Part shown: positions 22,233 to 34,664 of the stretch, piece after piece
How positions within the stretch are numbered: the first letter of the stretch is position 1
Layout: the number at the start of each line of letters is the position of its first letter
Assembly (NCBI GenBank): GCA_021613535.1
Contig: CP075493.1
Span: forward strand, 15,934,001-15,998,000
Direction of reading: 5' to 3'
From: Adineta vaga
Taxonomy: Eukaryota; Rotifera
Length of the DNA stretch: 64,000 bases
Made by a program: the position numbers and the translations under genes
Notes under the pieces: generated by a model
Seen by the model: only the letters and a program-made list of their open reading frames with translations
Told to the model about the DNA's origin: nothing
Databases searched by the model: none

Positions 22233-23229
22233 TCAATTTCTCAGTTTAAAACACATAATGACAACATCATTTATTTATTATAATACGTGAAATTCTTCTA
22301 TGAAATATGAGATGTGAAAATACAACAAAGTGACATGATATTTCTCTTTTGTTTAGTTTCTATAAATGACACGTTATATCATTAATCAATATTGTATATA
22401 TATTCTTTTATTTGATGGAAAATAAAGCTTGAACAATGTATATTACTAACATAACCATATTTTTGTTTTACTCAAAACTTTCTCGGTTTTAAAACAATCA
22501 CATGACAAGCGAATACATTTTTTGTTTTCAATTAAATTATATCGAAAATCCTTTATATAAATGTATTAATCTTTTGGAGATCAAGTAGAATGCATTTCTC
22601 GATTTTATTATTATGAGGAAATATTGAATAAAGAATTTCTAACAATATCCTTTGTATATCCAATGTAGACAATATGTGAATATCTATCATCGATGAATCT
22701 ATATTAAATCGCGATTTAATCCACTTGAATTCGTTAGTATATACAGTGAACGCGACTATTAATGTCAATTTTCAATGATTTGCTATTATCAACATAATAT
22801 CTACACTTATGCTCTCATTTATAAGCATATTGTGAAAAAGAAATTAATATAATTACTTTGAGAATGTGGATAATTACAGACGATATATTTACATTCACGT
22901 TGTCAACAAATAATAGATCTATGAGTTTTTTTTTCTTTTTTGTTTATATAATTGAAATTGAAATATTGTCATATTCACTGGAATTATCAAACTAATTTTA
23001 TAATGAAAATTTTAGATATTCTATCTTATTTTGTTGTAATTATATCAATAGACGTTTTATAGATAAAAGCAAAGAGTAATGGTAAACATACAGGTAGATT
23101 ATTTTTCATCAAAAAACTAATTAAAACATCGTAGGTATCGATAAATTTTAATGAGAATATTTGATTTGGTTATCATAACGCAAACAAGACTGATAACAAA
23201 TATCTGCTTTTTGATCAGAATTTATAAAA
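22233..23229. other. Intergenic stretch between divergent genes
   Basis: About 1 kb of AT-rich DNA between the minus-strand receptor and the plus-strand ART gene. It should contain both promoters, but nothing specific can be assigned. A 71-codon minus ORF at 22553 has no features of a gene. Confidence 0.5.
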
Positions 23230-25791
23230 ATGGATGACAATCTAGAAGCATTTTCTCTCATATGGTTGCATACTTCAAGTAATAGATTCGAAGAAAATCA
23301 TCACGCTTATCAACAACTTCGATCAATGATCAATCACATCCGAACATTTGAGGATGAGAAGAGCTGTGAAGAATACATAAAACATTCGTCAGACGATCGT
23401 ATTGTAGTTATTATTAGTGGACAACTGAATCTAGAAATCATCAATCGAATCCAACATTTGAAGAACGTAAGGGCAATTTATGTTCATTATATTGATCAAA
23501 ACAGACACGACGTTGACATAAATAAATCTAATAAAGTAAGTACTTGAATTTCGACAAAATATTATCTAATTATTTTAAAATGAAGAAATTACACGAATGA
23601 GATTCGGATAGTTTCAGCAGAAGAAACTTGAATGATATCTGATTTGATGTGATCATAGGATAAAACTTTATTCGACCGCAAAAAAAATATTATCAATGTC
23701 GAAATGTTATGTATTGATAGAAGATTCGTTAGCAAAGGAAAGTATAATGATGATATTCATTTTTATTTTCAAAGATCTACGTCATTCAATTAACAATTAC
23801 ATTTAATTATTTCATAATTGTTTATAAATATTTCTGATTTTCATTTAATGAGTATTTATCAACGAAATGTTATTACTGATATAGAACACTTATGAATGAA
23901 ACTGTAATCAGTAGTAATTAAGACGTCAGTCGATTCTCTTTTTTTTTTTGTTATCCTTTGCAAATTCAATTCATAGTCTTTAGGAAACATGTATTTATAC
24001 TTTAAATTTCAGAAAGAAATCTATATCGATTCTTTGCTTGTCATGGAAAAACAATAGAACACTAGGAAGTGAACAAATCTAATGTTGTTGTTGTTGTTGT
24101 TTTTTTTTATATAGGTCAAAGTTGTACTCAGCGATCTCAATGAGTTGATCGTTCAGATTAAAGCTGATCAGAATAAACGAAATAAAATAGAGGAACCTCT
24201 TTCCATCAGCGTGTTAAACAATATAAATGAACAGGAAGAAAAATCATCGTTGGATATAAATGGAACATATCTTCACTATCAACTACTCATTGATGTTCTT
24301 ATGCGAATGCCATCATCCTCAAACGATAACAATGAACTAATCGATGTTTGTAAAAAGGACTATCAGAACAACTCACTTCAACGTAATATTCTTGATGAAT
24401 TCGAAAATACATACTGTTCGGATAAAGCCATCTGGTGGTACACAAGAGAATCGTTTCTCTATCGTATTCTCAACAAAGCGCTTCGTGTTCAGAATATTGA
24501 TCTTCTTTTTCTTTTTCGCTTCTTCATTCGTGATATTTATCAGCAAATCGAAAAATTAAAATCAACTCAATCTAAACAATCGATACGTGTTTACCGTGGT
24601 CAGTTACTGGCGAATGATGAACTTGCTGTTCTTGCCGATTCAGTGGGCAGAATAATTTCAATGAATTCATTTTTATCGGCTAGTCACGATCAAAACTATG
24701 TTTTATTTATTTTGGGTGATTCAGATCCAGTTAACGACTATTTGAAGCGTGTTATTTTCCAAATCGATGCTGATCCAAGTATTGAAAATATCAAACCGTT
24801 TGCTGATGTCAGTCAAGAGAGCTATTTTAGAGAGGAACAAGAAGTACTATTCATGGCTGGAAGTATCTTTCGTCTTACTGAGATTAAAGAAGTCAACAGA
24901 ATATGGACCATTAGATTAGTTCTCTGTAGAGAAGAAGAAAATGATTTACGAGCACTTTATGCACACATGACAAAAAAGAAAACATCAACTATTACTTTGC
25001 TGACATTGGGTAGTGCTCTGTCTGAGTCAGGCAAATTTAACCAAGCTGAACGATTTTTTCAGAAAATGCTCCAAGAATTACCTTCGAACGATTATTCTAG
25101 TTTAGCAGAAAGTTATCAAGGATTAGCGATTATCTTTGCCGAGAGAGGAGACTATGAAATGAGTCTTGTATGGAATCAGAAGGCGCTCGAACTACTGAGA
25201 CAAAAACTTTCTCCTGATCATTCAGACATTGGTTTTATTCATAATAACATTGGTATCGCTTATTGGAAAACGAATCAACTCGAGAGCGCGCTAGAATCTC
25301 TGACCAAAGCTGTTACTATTTTCGAGAAGACCGATGATGAGGATCGCCATCATCGGATTGCTGCATGTTATACCAATATGGCTCTCATTCGAAGACACCA
25401 GAAAAGATACGAAGAAGCATTAGAATACCTGTATAAATCTCTTGCACTTAATGAACAAGTGCTTCCCTCTGATCACCATAGTTTGGCTGAGACACATACT
25501 AATATTGGTTCTGTCTATAAATATCTGGGTCTATTCGATATTGCTCTCGAACATTTCAACCGTTCACTTTCTATTTCGCTTCGATCTCTTCCTCACGAAC
25601 ATCGTAACATTGCTATTATCTATTGTAACATAGGTATCATTTATGAAGCAATCGATGATTTCAACTTAGCTTTGCTATATTATGAAAAAGCATCTGTTAT
25701 TTTTCACAAGACTCTCCCAGCTCATCATTCGCAAGTCATCAGTTGTGACCGAAGTCTTCAGCGAGTCAAGTCACAACTCAGCAAAAACTAA
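23230..25791 (+). CDS. ADP-ribosyltransferase with C-terminal TPR repeats (ART-TPR), intact
   Basis: Two exons (23230..23535 and 24115..25791) join in phase 0 across a 579-nt intron to give about 660 aa. The N-terminal region (1-110) has a β/α pattern of unknown role. The ART core shows the R-S-E triad: Arg in IRVYRGQ (about residue 263), Ser in NSFLSAS (287-292), and an E-x-E in REEQEVLF (343 and 345). That form is the one found in arginine-specific mono-ADP-ribosyltransferases. Residues from about 390 hold at least six tetratricopeptide repeats of the kinesin-light-chain type (NNIGIAYWKTNQLESALESL and related). By family knowledge ART moves ADP-ribose from NAD+ to proteins; TPRs would bind partners. 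There is no signal peptide, so it is likely cytosolic. The broken paralog is at 46251. Confidence 0.85.
23536..24114 (+). other. Intron of the ART-TPR gene
   Basis: A GTAAGT donor and a TATATAG acceptor, with a (GTT)n microsatellite near the 3' end (about 24083-24100). It is ten times longer than the other introns in the window. Confidence 0.7.
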
Positions 25792-26111
25792 TATGCAAAC
25801 GAATGATGTTATTGTTCATATTTATCGGAAGTATTCTTTTACATATATTTTAGTACTTATATACAAACAATTTCTATTCGTGTAAAAAATATTATTCTTG
25901 AACGAAACATTTCGAGGGAGATCTTTACTAGTACTATATCAGCGCCTACCACGCTCTCATCAATAGTGGTGAGAGTGAAGGTAAGAATAAGATGTGAACC
26001 CACACCCTTTTATAAGTACACTAACAAATATTCGTCGAATTCGATAAATACTTGAATCACTTCGTTCTTTATTTAGTTCGTGTAATACTTATCCTAAAAT
26101 ATTCTAATGAA
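25792..26111. other. Intergenic stretch with a degenerate hairpin
   Basis: It contains a weak telomere-like hairpin remnant at about 25965-26010 (GTGGTGAGAGTG ... CCCACACCC). Otherwise nothing. Confidence 0.45.
25965..26010. repeat. Degenerate telomere-like hairpin, copy 8
   Basis: Only part of each arm is preserved: GTGGTGAGAGTGAAGG at the left and AACCCACACCCTTTT at the right. Confidence 0.5.
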
Positions 26112-26161
26112 ATTGAGGATAGAAAGAGACACTGACTTATATCTTCACCCACACTCGAGAA
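26112..26161. repeat. Telomere-like hairpin repeat, copy 9
   Basis: It runs from ATTGAGGATAG to CACCCACACTCGAGAAT and is collinear with the copy at 53042 (ATTGAGGATGAG ... TATATCTTC ... CACCCACACC). The sulfotransferase fragment starts directly after it. Confidence 0.65.
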
Positions 26162-26165
26162 TCAT

Positions 26166-27125
26166 CAAATTCTTCAAACATATCAATTGGTAACTCGATG
26201 TCTTCTCAACAATAATCGTTTGACACCAGTTGGTCGACATTTATTTTGTTTAACGCACGAAAGAAATTACTCGAACTGCAAGAATGTCCTTAACTATATG
26301 CCTGCTCATCCACAATTGAAACTAAAAACAAACAATATAGATAATCCATTAGTTATATGTGGTCTTGCTCGATCTGGTACAACATTTTTATATAACCTAC
26401 TTGCTCAAGATCCTCAATGTCGAGCACCGCTCTTTATGGATATGTTCGAACCAATTCCACCACTTTCTCGTTCTGACATAGACGGACAAATAGAACGCAA
26501 TAAAGTTGCAACTGCATTCAGTGACTCATTCGATCAATTAGGATTAACTGATTATGAACGAGAAACACGTGCTTCACATCCTTCTTCTGCATATGATGAA
26601 GATGCGCTTATTCTTATACAAGCAGGTCTGAATTGGCTTGATATGATACTCGTACCAGATAAAGATAGTGAATATTCAAAATGGTTCTTTGATAATCAAG
26701 ATAAAGATTTTGTTTATGAATATCATAAAATATATTTTCAAATGTTAAATAGTATTGATGCACCCGTAGTGATATAAGGGAGATTAGAAAAAAAAATTAC
26801 AGAATTGGTTCTACATACAGTTGATATTTCAACTGATCGAACAATCGAATTGCGTCGTAATAATCGTTCAACTTCGATTTATGATATATTTTATGAAGAT
26901 TTACTTTCACAACCCATATCAACTGTGCGTAAGATATACGATCATTTCGGACTCAAGTGGTCAGATGAATTTGAAATGAAGATGACTACATGGCTTCATG
27001 ATAATCCTCAAGGAAAACAGGGACACAATTCATATAGTCTAGAAGAATATGGATTAAAACAAGAGGTTATCGATGAATATAACAAGAAATACAGTGATAT
27101 ACTGATCAATAGATGCAATCAATAA
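26166..27125 (+). pseudogene. Sulfotransferase-family remnant, both truncated and internally deleted
   Basis: The first part (frame to a TAA at 26775-26777) has the PAPS-binding loop CGLARSGTTFLYNLL. Its N-terminus runs straight out of the hairpin with no ATG. After the stop, a second frame (about 26805-27125) gives the family's C-terminal part (YEDLLSQPISTVRKIYDHFG). The region between them that normally holds the 3'-phosphate-binding Arg/Ser motif is missing, so a deletion plus stop broke the gene. By family knowledge intact members transfer sulfate from PAPS to small molecules or sugars. It is non-functional as it stands. Confidence 0.75.
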
Positions 27126-27155
27126 AATAAAGAGACAAATGAAATAATTTTGTCC

Positions 27156-27408
27156 TTAACCCTTTGGTGACGGGATAAATATTCCAGAACAGAATCATGA
27201 AATGAGAAACTAGTGCATATTAATCGACTTAATTTCAGTCTCTACTCTAAACGTTTTCGAGATAAATAATCTATATATGTATCACCCATCTCAACAATTA
27301 GGTCGATGTCGGTTGCACTTTATGAATAAAAAAAGTATATATCTAGGAGTTTCGATGAATTCATTACAAGTGGTATATATGGTGTACCGCCCGTCCTGAA
27401 AGGGTTAA
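27156..27408. mobile_element. piggyBac-like MITE
   Basis: It is bounded by TTAA on both sides (27156-27159 and 27405-27408). Inverted ends read CCCTTTGGTGACGGG at the left and the complement of CCCGTCCTGAAAGGG at the right, so most end positions pair. A TTAA target and CCC-starting ends are piggyBac hallmarks. The interior (about 245 bp) has no transposase frame, so it is non-autonomous. It lies 30 bp after the sulfotransferase remnant. Confidence 0.7.
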
Positions 27409-27653
27409 AGTAAATATGAATAAGAGAAGAATACAATAATCATACTTATCCACACTATCAGTTTAATTGTAACTCTTGATTAACACTAAATCACTGGAAA
27501 ACGATAACTTTTTGTAATTTTATCTGTTTTTTTTTCAAAATAATAATTAATAATATTCGAGCAATAATCATTCATATAATCGTTGAAAATAGAAGCAAGG
27601 AACTCCAAAATTTAAATCTCTTCCTGGAAGTTAATTTTAGATAGTAACACATT

Positions 27654-27700
27654 TCTTGAGGGTGAAAATGTAGCCTATATACTCTCTCCCTCACCCTTTC
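27654..27700. repeat. Telomere-like hairpin repeat, copy 10
   Basis: TCTTGAGGGTGA at the left and TCACCCTTTCA at the right, with short arms. Confidence 0.65.
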
Positions 27701-27833
27701 ATCGTCGAAATTAGAATGTTTTTCGCATACATTTATATATGGGTGAATTGCAAAATTATTGTACCGTTCGTAGTTCTGTATATAGAATTATAAAAAGTCG
27801 AGTTCTTCTTGGCCAATCTTTACGAAAATTTCT

Positions 27834-27891
27834 AGGGGTGGGTGTGGACGCGTGTCGTTACTCTCTTCACTCACACTCACACCCACATGAG
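27834..27891. repeat. Telomere-like hairpin repeat, copy 11
   Basis: The left arm is GGGGTGGGTGTGG and the right arm is CACTCACACTCACACCCAC, around a pyrimidine-rich loop. Confidence 0.7.
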
Positions 27892-28628
27892 ACGATTCTC
27901 AGAAAAGCTTCCGGTATGAAACTTATTCACCTTTGCATAAGCTTTCAGAATATCACATCATTTCTTGGGAAACACAGTTGTATTCATACAAATACCACCG
28001 ATAGTGTCCGTGACGGAATTTCACCAATTTTAGGCCTTGTCGGAAGAAAGTTTCTGAGATCAATATCTTAGTTCTGGATTAGAATTTTGCTGTAACTTCT
28101 ATTTCATCAGAGACCTAGCTCTGATGTGTACAAAGATCAGCACCTGATCGAACCATAGTTTGAGACTCATTCAGTCATTCCGATCGATCTCTTTTCCAAA
28201 AACGAGAAAAATTATAAAAATCATCATCTGTTTTTCTTCGATTTTTCGATGTATCCACCTTTAAAAATTTACTGAAAGGGTGTTTTGTGTTTAGGCCATT
28301 TCTAGACGCAACAGAAGAGAGTTTTCTAGATACTGGATGTTTTCTCAATAGAATTCCTTGTAGATAGAATGAGTTCTAGTTAATTCAATGGTTTGCAACC
28401 TTCTGCAGCGAAGGTGACCGTTGACTGGCCGTGCCGAATGGCACATATTTTTGGGCAGTCAAGCTATACTACTAGTCGCAACACGGTATTTTTTTTCTGT
28501 TCGAGTTAAGATTGTAATAGCTCAGCAAAGCGCCCATAGTGGTGTATCCGCGTTCAAAATAATAGCTTTCCCCTACGTTGCTGTCGTGCACTGCAAGCCT
28601 AACATCGTAGCTCTGATGGGAAAATATG
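27892..28628. other. Non-coding stretch, somewhat less AT-rich
   Basis: Open frames here run through hairpins and show no protein-like pattern. A relic of a mobile element is possible but not demonstrable. Confidence 0.4.
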
Positions 28629-28690
28629 TCGAGGGTGTGGTTGTACAAGCCTTAGTATTTGAACGCCTACATCCGCACCCACACACACAT
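28629..28690. repeat. Telomere-like hairpin repeat, copy 12
   Basis: The left arm is TCGAGGGTGTGG and the right arm is CCGCACCCACACACACA. It is 79 bp beyond the stop of the minus-strand fusion gene. Confidence 0.65.
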
Positions 28691-28768
28691 TAATCAAATA
28701 TTGTGTAGAAAACTTGTGAATGGTCTGTTGTTTTCGTACGTATAATTTATTGTTACAGTAGTTGTTTG

Positions 28769-30977
28769 TTAAGGTTCATTGCCGTATGTAACAATATCCT
28801 CCAAAATCATTACCATCGTATGCATGTATGCTGTGTCTACGTTCCAAGCAGTGAGCTTGATAAACAAAAATGGCAAGGCAAGTAAATAGTAGTCTTTACG
28901 AATTTCAGATGGTTCATATTGTGAAACTCCATATTTGATTAGTATTTGATGATAGAGTACAAGAGCTTGTGGTTCGAAAGAACGCCCTCGACCACTATGA
29001 TCATAACGAAGGAAATTGACAACATCAATCAGTCCGTTTGCGCGACAGCATCGTTCCCAATCGAGAAGCAGTATTTTATGGGGTTGATCACGTCGTCTAA
29101 ATATATTGTTCGACCAGAGATCACCATGCGAGAACGTGTAATGTTGATCATTCAATTTTTGAAAGAGATACGGAAGGTGAGTGAGCAGTCCTTTTGCATA
29201 AGCATATGCTTTATCAGACACTTTCGATTTCAGTGATTGTGTACGATTTTTGTCAGCAATAAAAGATGCGTATTCATTGTAATAATGTGTAACTAATGAC
29301 TTGATTAAAGGTAACCATGCGAACGTCTTTTGTTGTAACAATGGATGTTCGAAGAATTCTGCATGTAAAGACGCTATTGACGCTATTACCGAAAACAATC
29401 CTGAATGCTCCATCGAGTCTATGAGCACTAATGAATCATAGTTGACAGAAACGTCTTCGAAAAGGAGTAAACTCTCGTTACGAGGATGGGCACGTCTACC
29501 AATGTAATAGTATTTTGGAATTTCGATGCTAGAGATACGTGGTCCAAGCTTTGTATAAAATTCTGCCTCCGTTGAGCCAAAAACTTCAGTAGAATATGGG
29601 TTCGCTATTTTCAACACAATACTTTGCAGTGGACAACTCATACTATGAGGTGAATACTGAATCCTATAAAATACATAGACGCGACTGTTATACCCTTTTC
29701 CTATACCAATTTCTTTGAACTTGAAAGAAATTATTTCTACCGATGTGTTTGAATATGCAGAAGCCATATGTGAAAGCAATTCGGATGTTGCACTACTAAT
29801 GTTGTTAGAAAACGTGGAAAGAGCTGGTGGTAAGATAGGCAGTGCATCGACCGATGTGTCCCATAAATGATGCTGTAAGATGTACGTGGTGACATTATCG
29901 AGACGGGTACATCTTTGAAGAAGATGACGTGTGACAGACGGTTTACGTGCACAGGTACGTATGTTATTTGAAGGAAGCGTGATATGTTTTGCGTGGATTA
30001 TATGAAATCTGAAAGAGATACGAAAATATGAATGTAAAAGTATTTTAAAACATTTGATCTGACCGTTCTGGAAAGGACGATAATGTACGTATATCTTGCC
30101 ATTGTTTTTCATAATAATCCTGATCAGATTTGAGTTGATTATTTGTTTCAAATATACTCTTGTTGGATCCTCGGTTTATGATGTATATTGGTTGAAATCC
30201 CAATCTAATCATTTCGTCAGGTGGTCCATTGTAAGTAAATAAGTCTTCACCTGTTAACCAAAACACATCAATTCTTCTTCCATCAGGAAGTTGAGAGTGA
30301 AGACGAGAAATGAAAGCTTTCATTATAACGGATGACTTAGTATTGCACGGCTGGAATGTTTCAAATAGATCTACCATCACCCAGTTGAGATTTGTAATGG
30401 CAAGATTGATCATTGATAGACGATGACCGACTCCAATCATCTCTTTTGAGTTTAACTTGTTCGCAACATATCCATAATGTGAGGGAGATATATATGCAGC
30501 TAAGAATTCATGTGTTCCAAGATTATCAATGTACTGTTTCGCTTCTTGCAGCACAGTTATATGATCTGCATATATTGGAACAAAACTATCTCGGTAGAAA
30601 CAGACCGCTGGAGTCAGATTTGTTCGTTGTAATTTCAAGCGATGTTGAGGAAATCTATAGGTATCATCGAATTCAAATGAAGTTTTCACTGACCATGATA
30701 TATTTACTGCCGAACATAATGAATTATTGTCATATGTTTCAATATCGTTGGAAACAAATTTTAAACTAGGCAAATTTAAACGATTGAAAAAGCCACGAGT
30801 AGAAGAATGAAGAACATTCGACTTTTTGGCAACATTGTCGTATAAGATGCTATCAGGACGCAGTATAGAAGGTGCACGAAATACTGGAGTTTCTCTTTTT
30901 TGTTCTGCTAACATGAAAATAATAAGATAAACGTAGGTACAGCTTCCACGCATAATTAGATATTTCAATGCTATCAT
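28769..30977 (-). CDS. NMNAT-like nucleotidyltransferase fused to a CHK-like kinase
   Basis: Exon 1 (30977..30064) and exon 2 (30008..28769) join in frame across a 55-nt intron (GTCAGA...CTCTTTCAG) to give about 717 aa. Residues 130-139 (DSFVPIYADH) fit the F-x-P-x4-H motif of nucleotidyltransferases, with the leading Gly changed to Asp. Residues 163-209 match the NMNAT pattern ISP...HR...W(V)xVD..E. The SNNIR (318-322) and YILQHHLW (347-354) segments match the C-terminal SSTxxR and YIxxHxLY signatures and lie beyond the splice, which supports the join. The second half has Lys in VLKIAN (438), HGDLWSNN (599-606) and LLDWE (619-623), as in CHK/ecdysteroid-kinase-like phosphotransferases. The N-terminus is hydrophobic. 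By family knowledge NMNATs make NAD from NMN and ATP; the kinase substrate is unknown. The donor is non-canonical after GT, so two genes remain possible. Confidence 0.65.
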
Positions 30978-32489
30978 CTCTAATCTAAATAGTAAGTTGA
31001 GATACTTTTCAATGTTTGTTTTCTATGTATATTTTTTCATGTTGAGAGAACATATGTTCCTGAATTCAGCTGTCAGATTTTTGAAAACGAAAAACACACT
31101 CAATATTAAAATATGTTCTCTGGTTAAAAAATATATTTGGGTACGCTCAAACTTATGCATGTAAGACACGGTACTTGGTTACATTTGTCTTCCTAAATAA
31201 AAAACGATGCAGCCGAAAAGAAGAGAAAGTGAAAAAAGCAATCTTACTAGCAACAAACCGACGATTTTCAGCCACGTGTTTGCAACATAAATCGCTCCAT
31301 TCGTGCTTTATTTTTTTCTTGTTTACTGACTGTATATCTGCTTTCATGGTCTAGTTATATCGTCACGAGGCAAGTATTTTTCGTTCCTATTCTGATGGTT
31401 TACTGACTCAAGAAGAACGATGAAATAAAAAAATGCAGTTAGAGAAAAAGGTTTCATTTGTCAGAGACAAATAATGTATACTCACTCATGTTTCAACTAC
31501 GAAAAAGGTCCTTCAGGGTTATCAAACTCACTAACTTCATCAGTATTGTTTTGTATATGCTGAATATCTTCCAAGTACTACAAACAAGAGCAGGATATTT
31601 GATCTCGACCCTGTCATCAGTGTCATCGGTGGTGAATACGTATTTTTCTGTTCTCTTTCTGGAGAGAAGGGTCTTGCAAACATGAACTGTCTGCGTGTGT
31701 CCGCACACGTCACCGTGAGTTGATTCTGAAGAGAATTTTCGGTCGATAAGAATTGCCTATTCGGATTCGGCATACTTGATTACGCGATTACGCGCTGCCC
31801 CGTCGAGATCTCGACGATATATTTTTGATTTTTTCAAAAAAATCTGAAAAAAACTCCACCAGAATCATGAAGAAAAGTATATTTCCAACAAGATTGGAAC
31901 CTGTGTCGCGCTCATTGTGCTTCAAGCCGCTAACGAGGGAACATACCTAGATGTTTAAGCCCTTTAGATCCCATCTTTTGGCGATAGATAGACCTTAATG
32001 AGGGATGAAAAACCGCAAGAGGATTCGTGTTCTCGCGCCTTTGTTCCCGAGATTTTATGTTTTCAAGGTGAACACGAAAAATGGCCGAAATTAAAAATGT
32101 TCGGTTATAGAGAGGAGTACAGTATTCAGGTGAAACCTTTTTTCAGTTTCGCGCACTGCTCGTGCAACGTGTTCTGGAATTAGTGCCAGGTCGTATCTTA
32201 TCTGTGCCACTTCTACTCGTTGTTCATCAGCGTAACGAAATACGGAATGATGTTCTTCATATCTTTACGGACAAATGGAGAGGCACATTCAATGCCTTTG
32301 ATCTCGTTGTGGGCTTGATGTTAATTTGGCTGTGCACTACATCTAAATGAAACCAGCACACGCGTGTCATCCCGAAGGTCTTTTCACTAATAGCTGCACG
32401 TCCTGCTCAATGACATTACGTCTGTGTAATGCCATTCTTGGCACAATCAGCCTACAGAACATTCAGAATTCTTCACTTTGTATTGGATA
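30978..32489. other. Gene-poor stretch
   Basis: Several 60-75-codon ORFs on both strands overlap one another and lack any family pattern. I see no supported gene, RNA or transposon. Confidence 0.45.
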
Positions 32490-32551
32490 GAGTGTGAGTG
32501 TGGGTGAAGACGACAGAGACACTCTTACCATTACCTACCCACACCCTCAAG
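32490..32551. repeat. Telomere-like hairpin repeat, copy 13
   Basis: The left arm is GAGTGTGAGTGTGGGTG and the right arm is CTACCCACACCCTCAAG. Confidence 0.8.
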
Positions 32552-33644
32552 TTACAAGAAAAAAGGAACATCAACGGCAACGTAACGGACAAGTGCTTCT
32601 GATGTTACTTGCTCAATACGTTTATCGTAGTGAGTCTTTTGTCTTTGCGTTGATGCTTATTCTTGTGGAGTATGGCTTTTGTATGTCTCTTGCGTCTCCT
32701 CTACACTCCACTTTGGTTATACTAAGGTATGCTTTTCTTGTTCTTGCTTCAAGACACTAAATGTGATATGCATCAGTTGTCTACATTTGTAAAGTATGTC
32801 TTCAACTCTCAGCAATATAATTGCACAATTGTTATGTACATCGTACTCATCCGAATCGTATTCTCTCAAGGTTTTTGATTATAAATCGCTATCAACTATA
32901 TTAATCGTGTTTTGAAGAATATTGTCTGTTCGAAATAGAGAACAACTTAATTTTACTGTCAACAACGAATGTTTCCGACAAAATATGTTTCGTTGGGTGA
33001 AAATCTAACTGTTATATAAGAAAAGATGAATGATTATTGCGTGGCGACTATTGTCACTCAGATCATTTGCGCTCAGTCGGTTTGTGCTGGTAGAATTGCT
33101 GCTTCGGCGATTTCCTTGAGCCGAAATTGATCTGGTTCTCGGAATGTTCGAATAATATGTAGATGACAACTTAACTGAACATAGAACTACACCTCACGAT
33201 GGGAGAACGAAACACGACTACTGCTTTGATTTTGTAAGATAATCGATGAGTGATACCTGTAGATCACATTCAAGTACATACCATGCCAGTTTCTAGAACT
33301 CCAGCTTATTTTTCAGAATAGCTTTTACAAAGCCAACTTTGAAATTGTAGTCCAGAAAAGTTTTTACTGGTGAAACGATGTTTCGTCGCATTGGCTGTCA
33401 AATGCCGAAAACCGCAGGTCTTCATCTTGTTCTTAACAAAGGCTATTGAAAAAAATAGTCCCACGTACGGACTTTTTGGATGACTATAGAGAGGTTGTAT
33501 TTCTGGGAAAAAGAGCTAAACGAATTCTTAATGGAGCGTTACTTCTAAGTACATAATCACGAAACTGCAGGAATATATAATAACAACATAGATTTCATAG
33601 AACAACAGTGATATTTTCTCAGTTTTGCTTTCACTTTCTTCGAT
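32552..33644. other. Gene-poor stretch
   Basis: No supported gene. Composition is slightly less AT-rich than the surroundings. Confidence 0.45.
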
Positions 33645-34664
33645 TCAAAGACGAGTGACAGTTACATTGTTTGGTTGCAAATTCACACTGATGATATGAG
33701 TAATACGACGTGGTCTTTGATTAAAATAATTATTGAATCTGAACATTTTGACGAGTTCTTTTCTATAAACGCTAGCAGAGAAAATATAAAGAATAAAAAA
33801 CACAAAACAAAAGCCGAGTTGCCATATAATGGTGATTATTCGAATTGCGATAATGGAGGGCGTGACCATTGAAGGTACAAATGTGGTTAATATATAAGTT
33901 ATAGCAGAAGGTAAAGAGAATACAATATAACTACCTACTTGAATAATTAACATACGAGCTAACTGACTATCTGTACGACGAAAAGAATTCTGCTGAGCGT
34001 TATTCGTTACACCTGGTGCTACACGATGATTTTGACTTCGAATATTATGAACAGTCAACACACCGAATATGATCATAATCAACGGGGCTACAATATAATA
34101 AATCACAATTCGGCTGGAAAAATAAATAACAGTGAGTGTTGTTGAATATTGCATACATTGATTAGTATTGTAATTCCAATAATAAATGATTATGAATGGA
34201 CTCATGTAAACGATGTTCAGAATGGCGAGAATTATGATAACTCTTCGAGCCAAACGCACTTTACTTAAATTACGTAGACTTACCAAAGACGAACTTGCGA
34301 AAAAACGATCAACAGATGCGCATATTAACATCAATGCAATGAATAGTGACGCTGAATATATAGTAAATGATACCATTCTACAACTGAATGGTGAGTTGTT
34401 GCTTAAAGTTGTTCCAAAACGCGCACTAAGATACAAAGTCACGGGCGAAAGACTAACATAGAGTACATTGGCTAACGACAAAGCAAGAAAATAAAGAGTA
34501 CATGACGATGACCGAAGTGTTTTGCGACTAAGCACACAAATATTGATTGCATTTGTGACGAATACAAGCGTTATTGCGATGGGTAAAAAGATAACAGAAA
34601 CTTGATTGACTACATTGATTAAAGTGTATTGCATAGACGGCGATGTTATGGTAGTATTCATCAC
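33645..34664 (-). CDS. Rhodopsin-like 7TM receptor (GPCR), intact
   Basis: A single-exon gene of 339 aa from an ATG. It has seven hydrophobic segments, an N in TM1 (VFVTNAINICVL), a TM3 end with SVDRF in place of DRY, a Cys before TM3 (SCRMVSF), and a basic third intracellular loop (SFRRTDSQLARMLIIQVGSY). The short tail is basic. The architecture matches the receptor at 5910, especially the RxxDxQLxRMLxxQV segment before TM6, so the two are paralogs of one bdelloid receptor group. The ligand is unknown; a peptide ligand is plausible from resemblance to FMRFamide-type receptors. Confidence 0.85.
   Translation of the reverse strand: MMNTTITSPSMQYTLINVVNQVSVIFLPIAITLVFVTNAINICVLSRKTLRSSSCTLYFLALSLANVLYVSLSPVTLYLSARFGTTLSNNSPFSCRMVSFTIYSASLFIALMLICASVDRFFASSSLVSLRNLSKVRLARRVIIILAILNIVYMSPFIIIYYWNYNTNQCMQYSTTLTVIYFSSRIVIYYIVAPLIMIIFGVLTVHNIRSQNHRVAPGVTNNAQQNSFRRTDSQLARMLIIQVGSYIVFSLPSAITYILTTFVPSMVTPSIIAIRIITIIWQLGFCFVFFILYIFSASVYRKELVKMFRFNNYFNQRPRRITHIISVNLQPNNVTVTRL

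Noticed and set aside
27739-28071. 110-codon plus-strand ORF
   Set aside because: It runs straight through a telomere-like hairpin (HSHSHPHE residues come from the arm) and shows no family pattern.
28421-28693. 90-codon plus-strand ORF ending in a His-Pro run
   Set aside because: Its end is the hairpin arm, and the rest has no recognisable domain or splice context.
31153-32760. Several 60-90-codon ORFs on both strands
   Set aside because: They overlap one another, lack starts with context, and show no family pattern.
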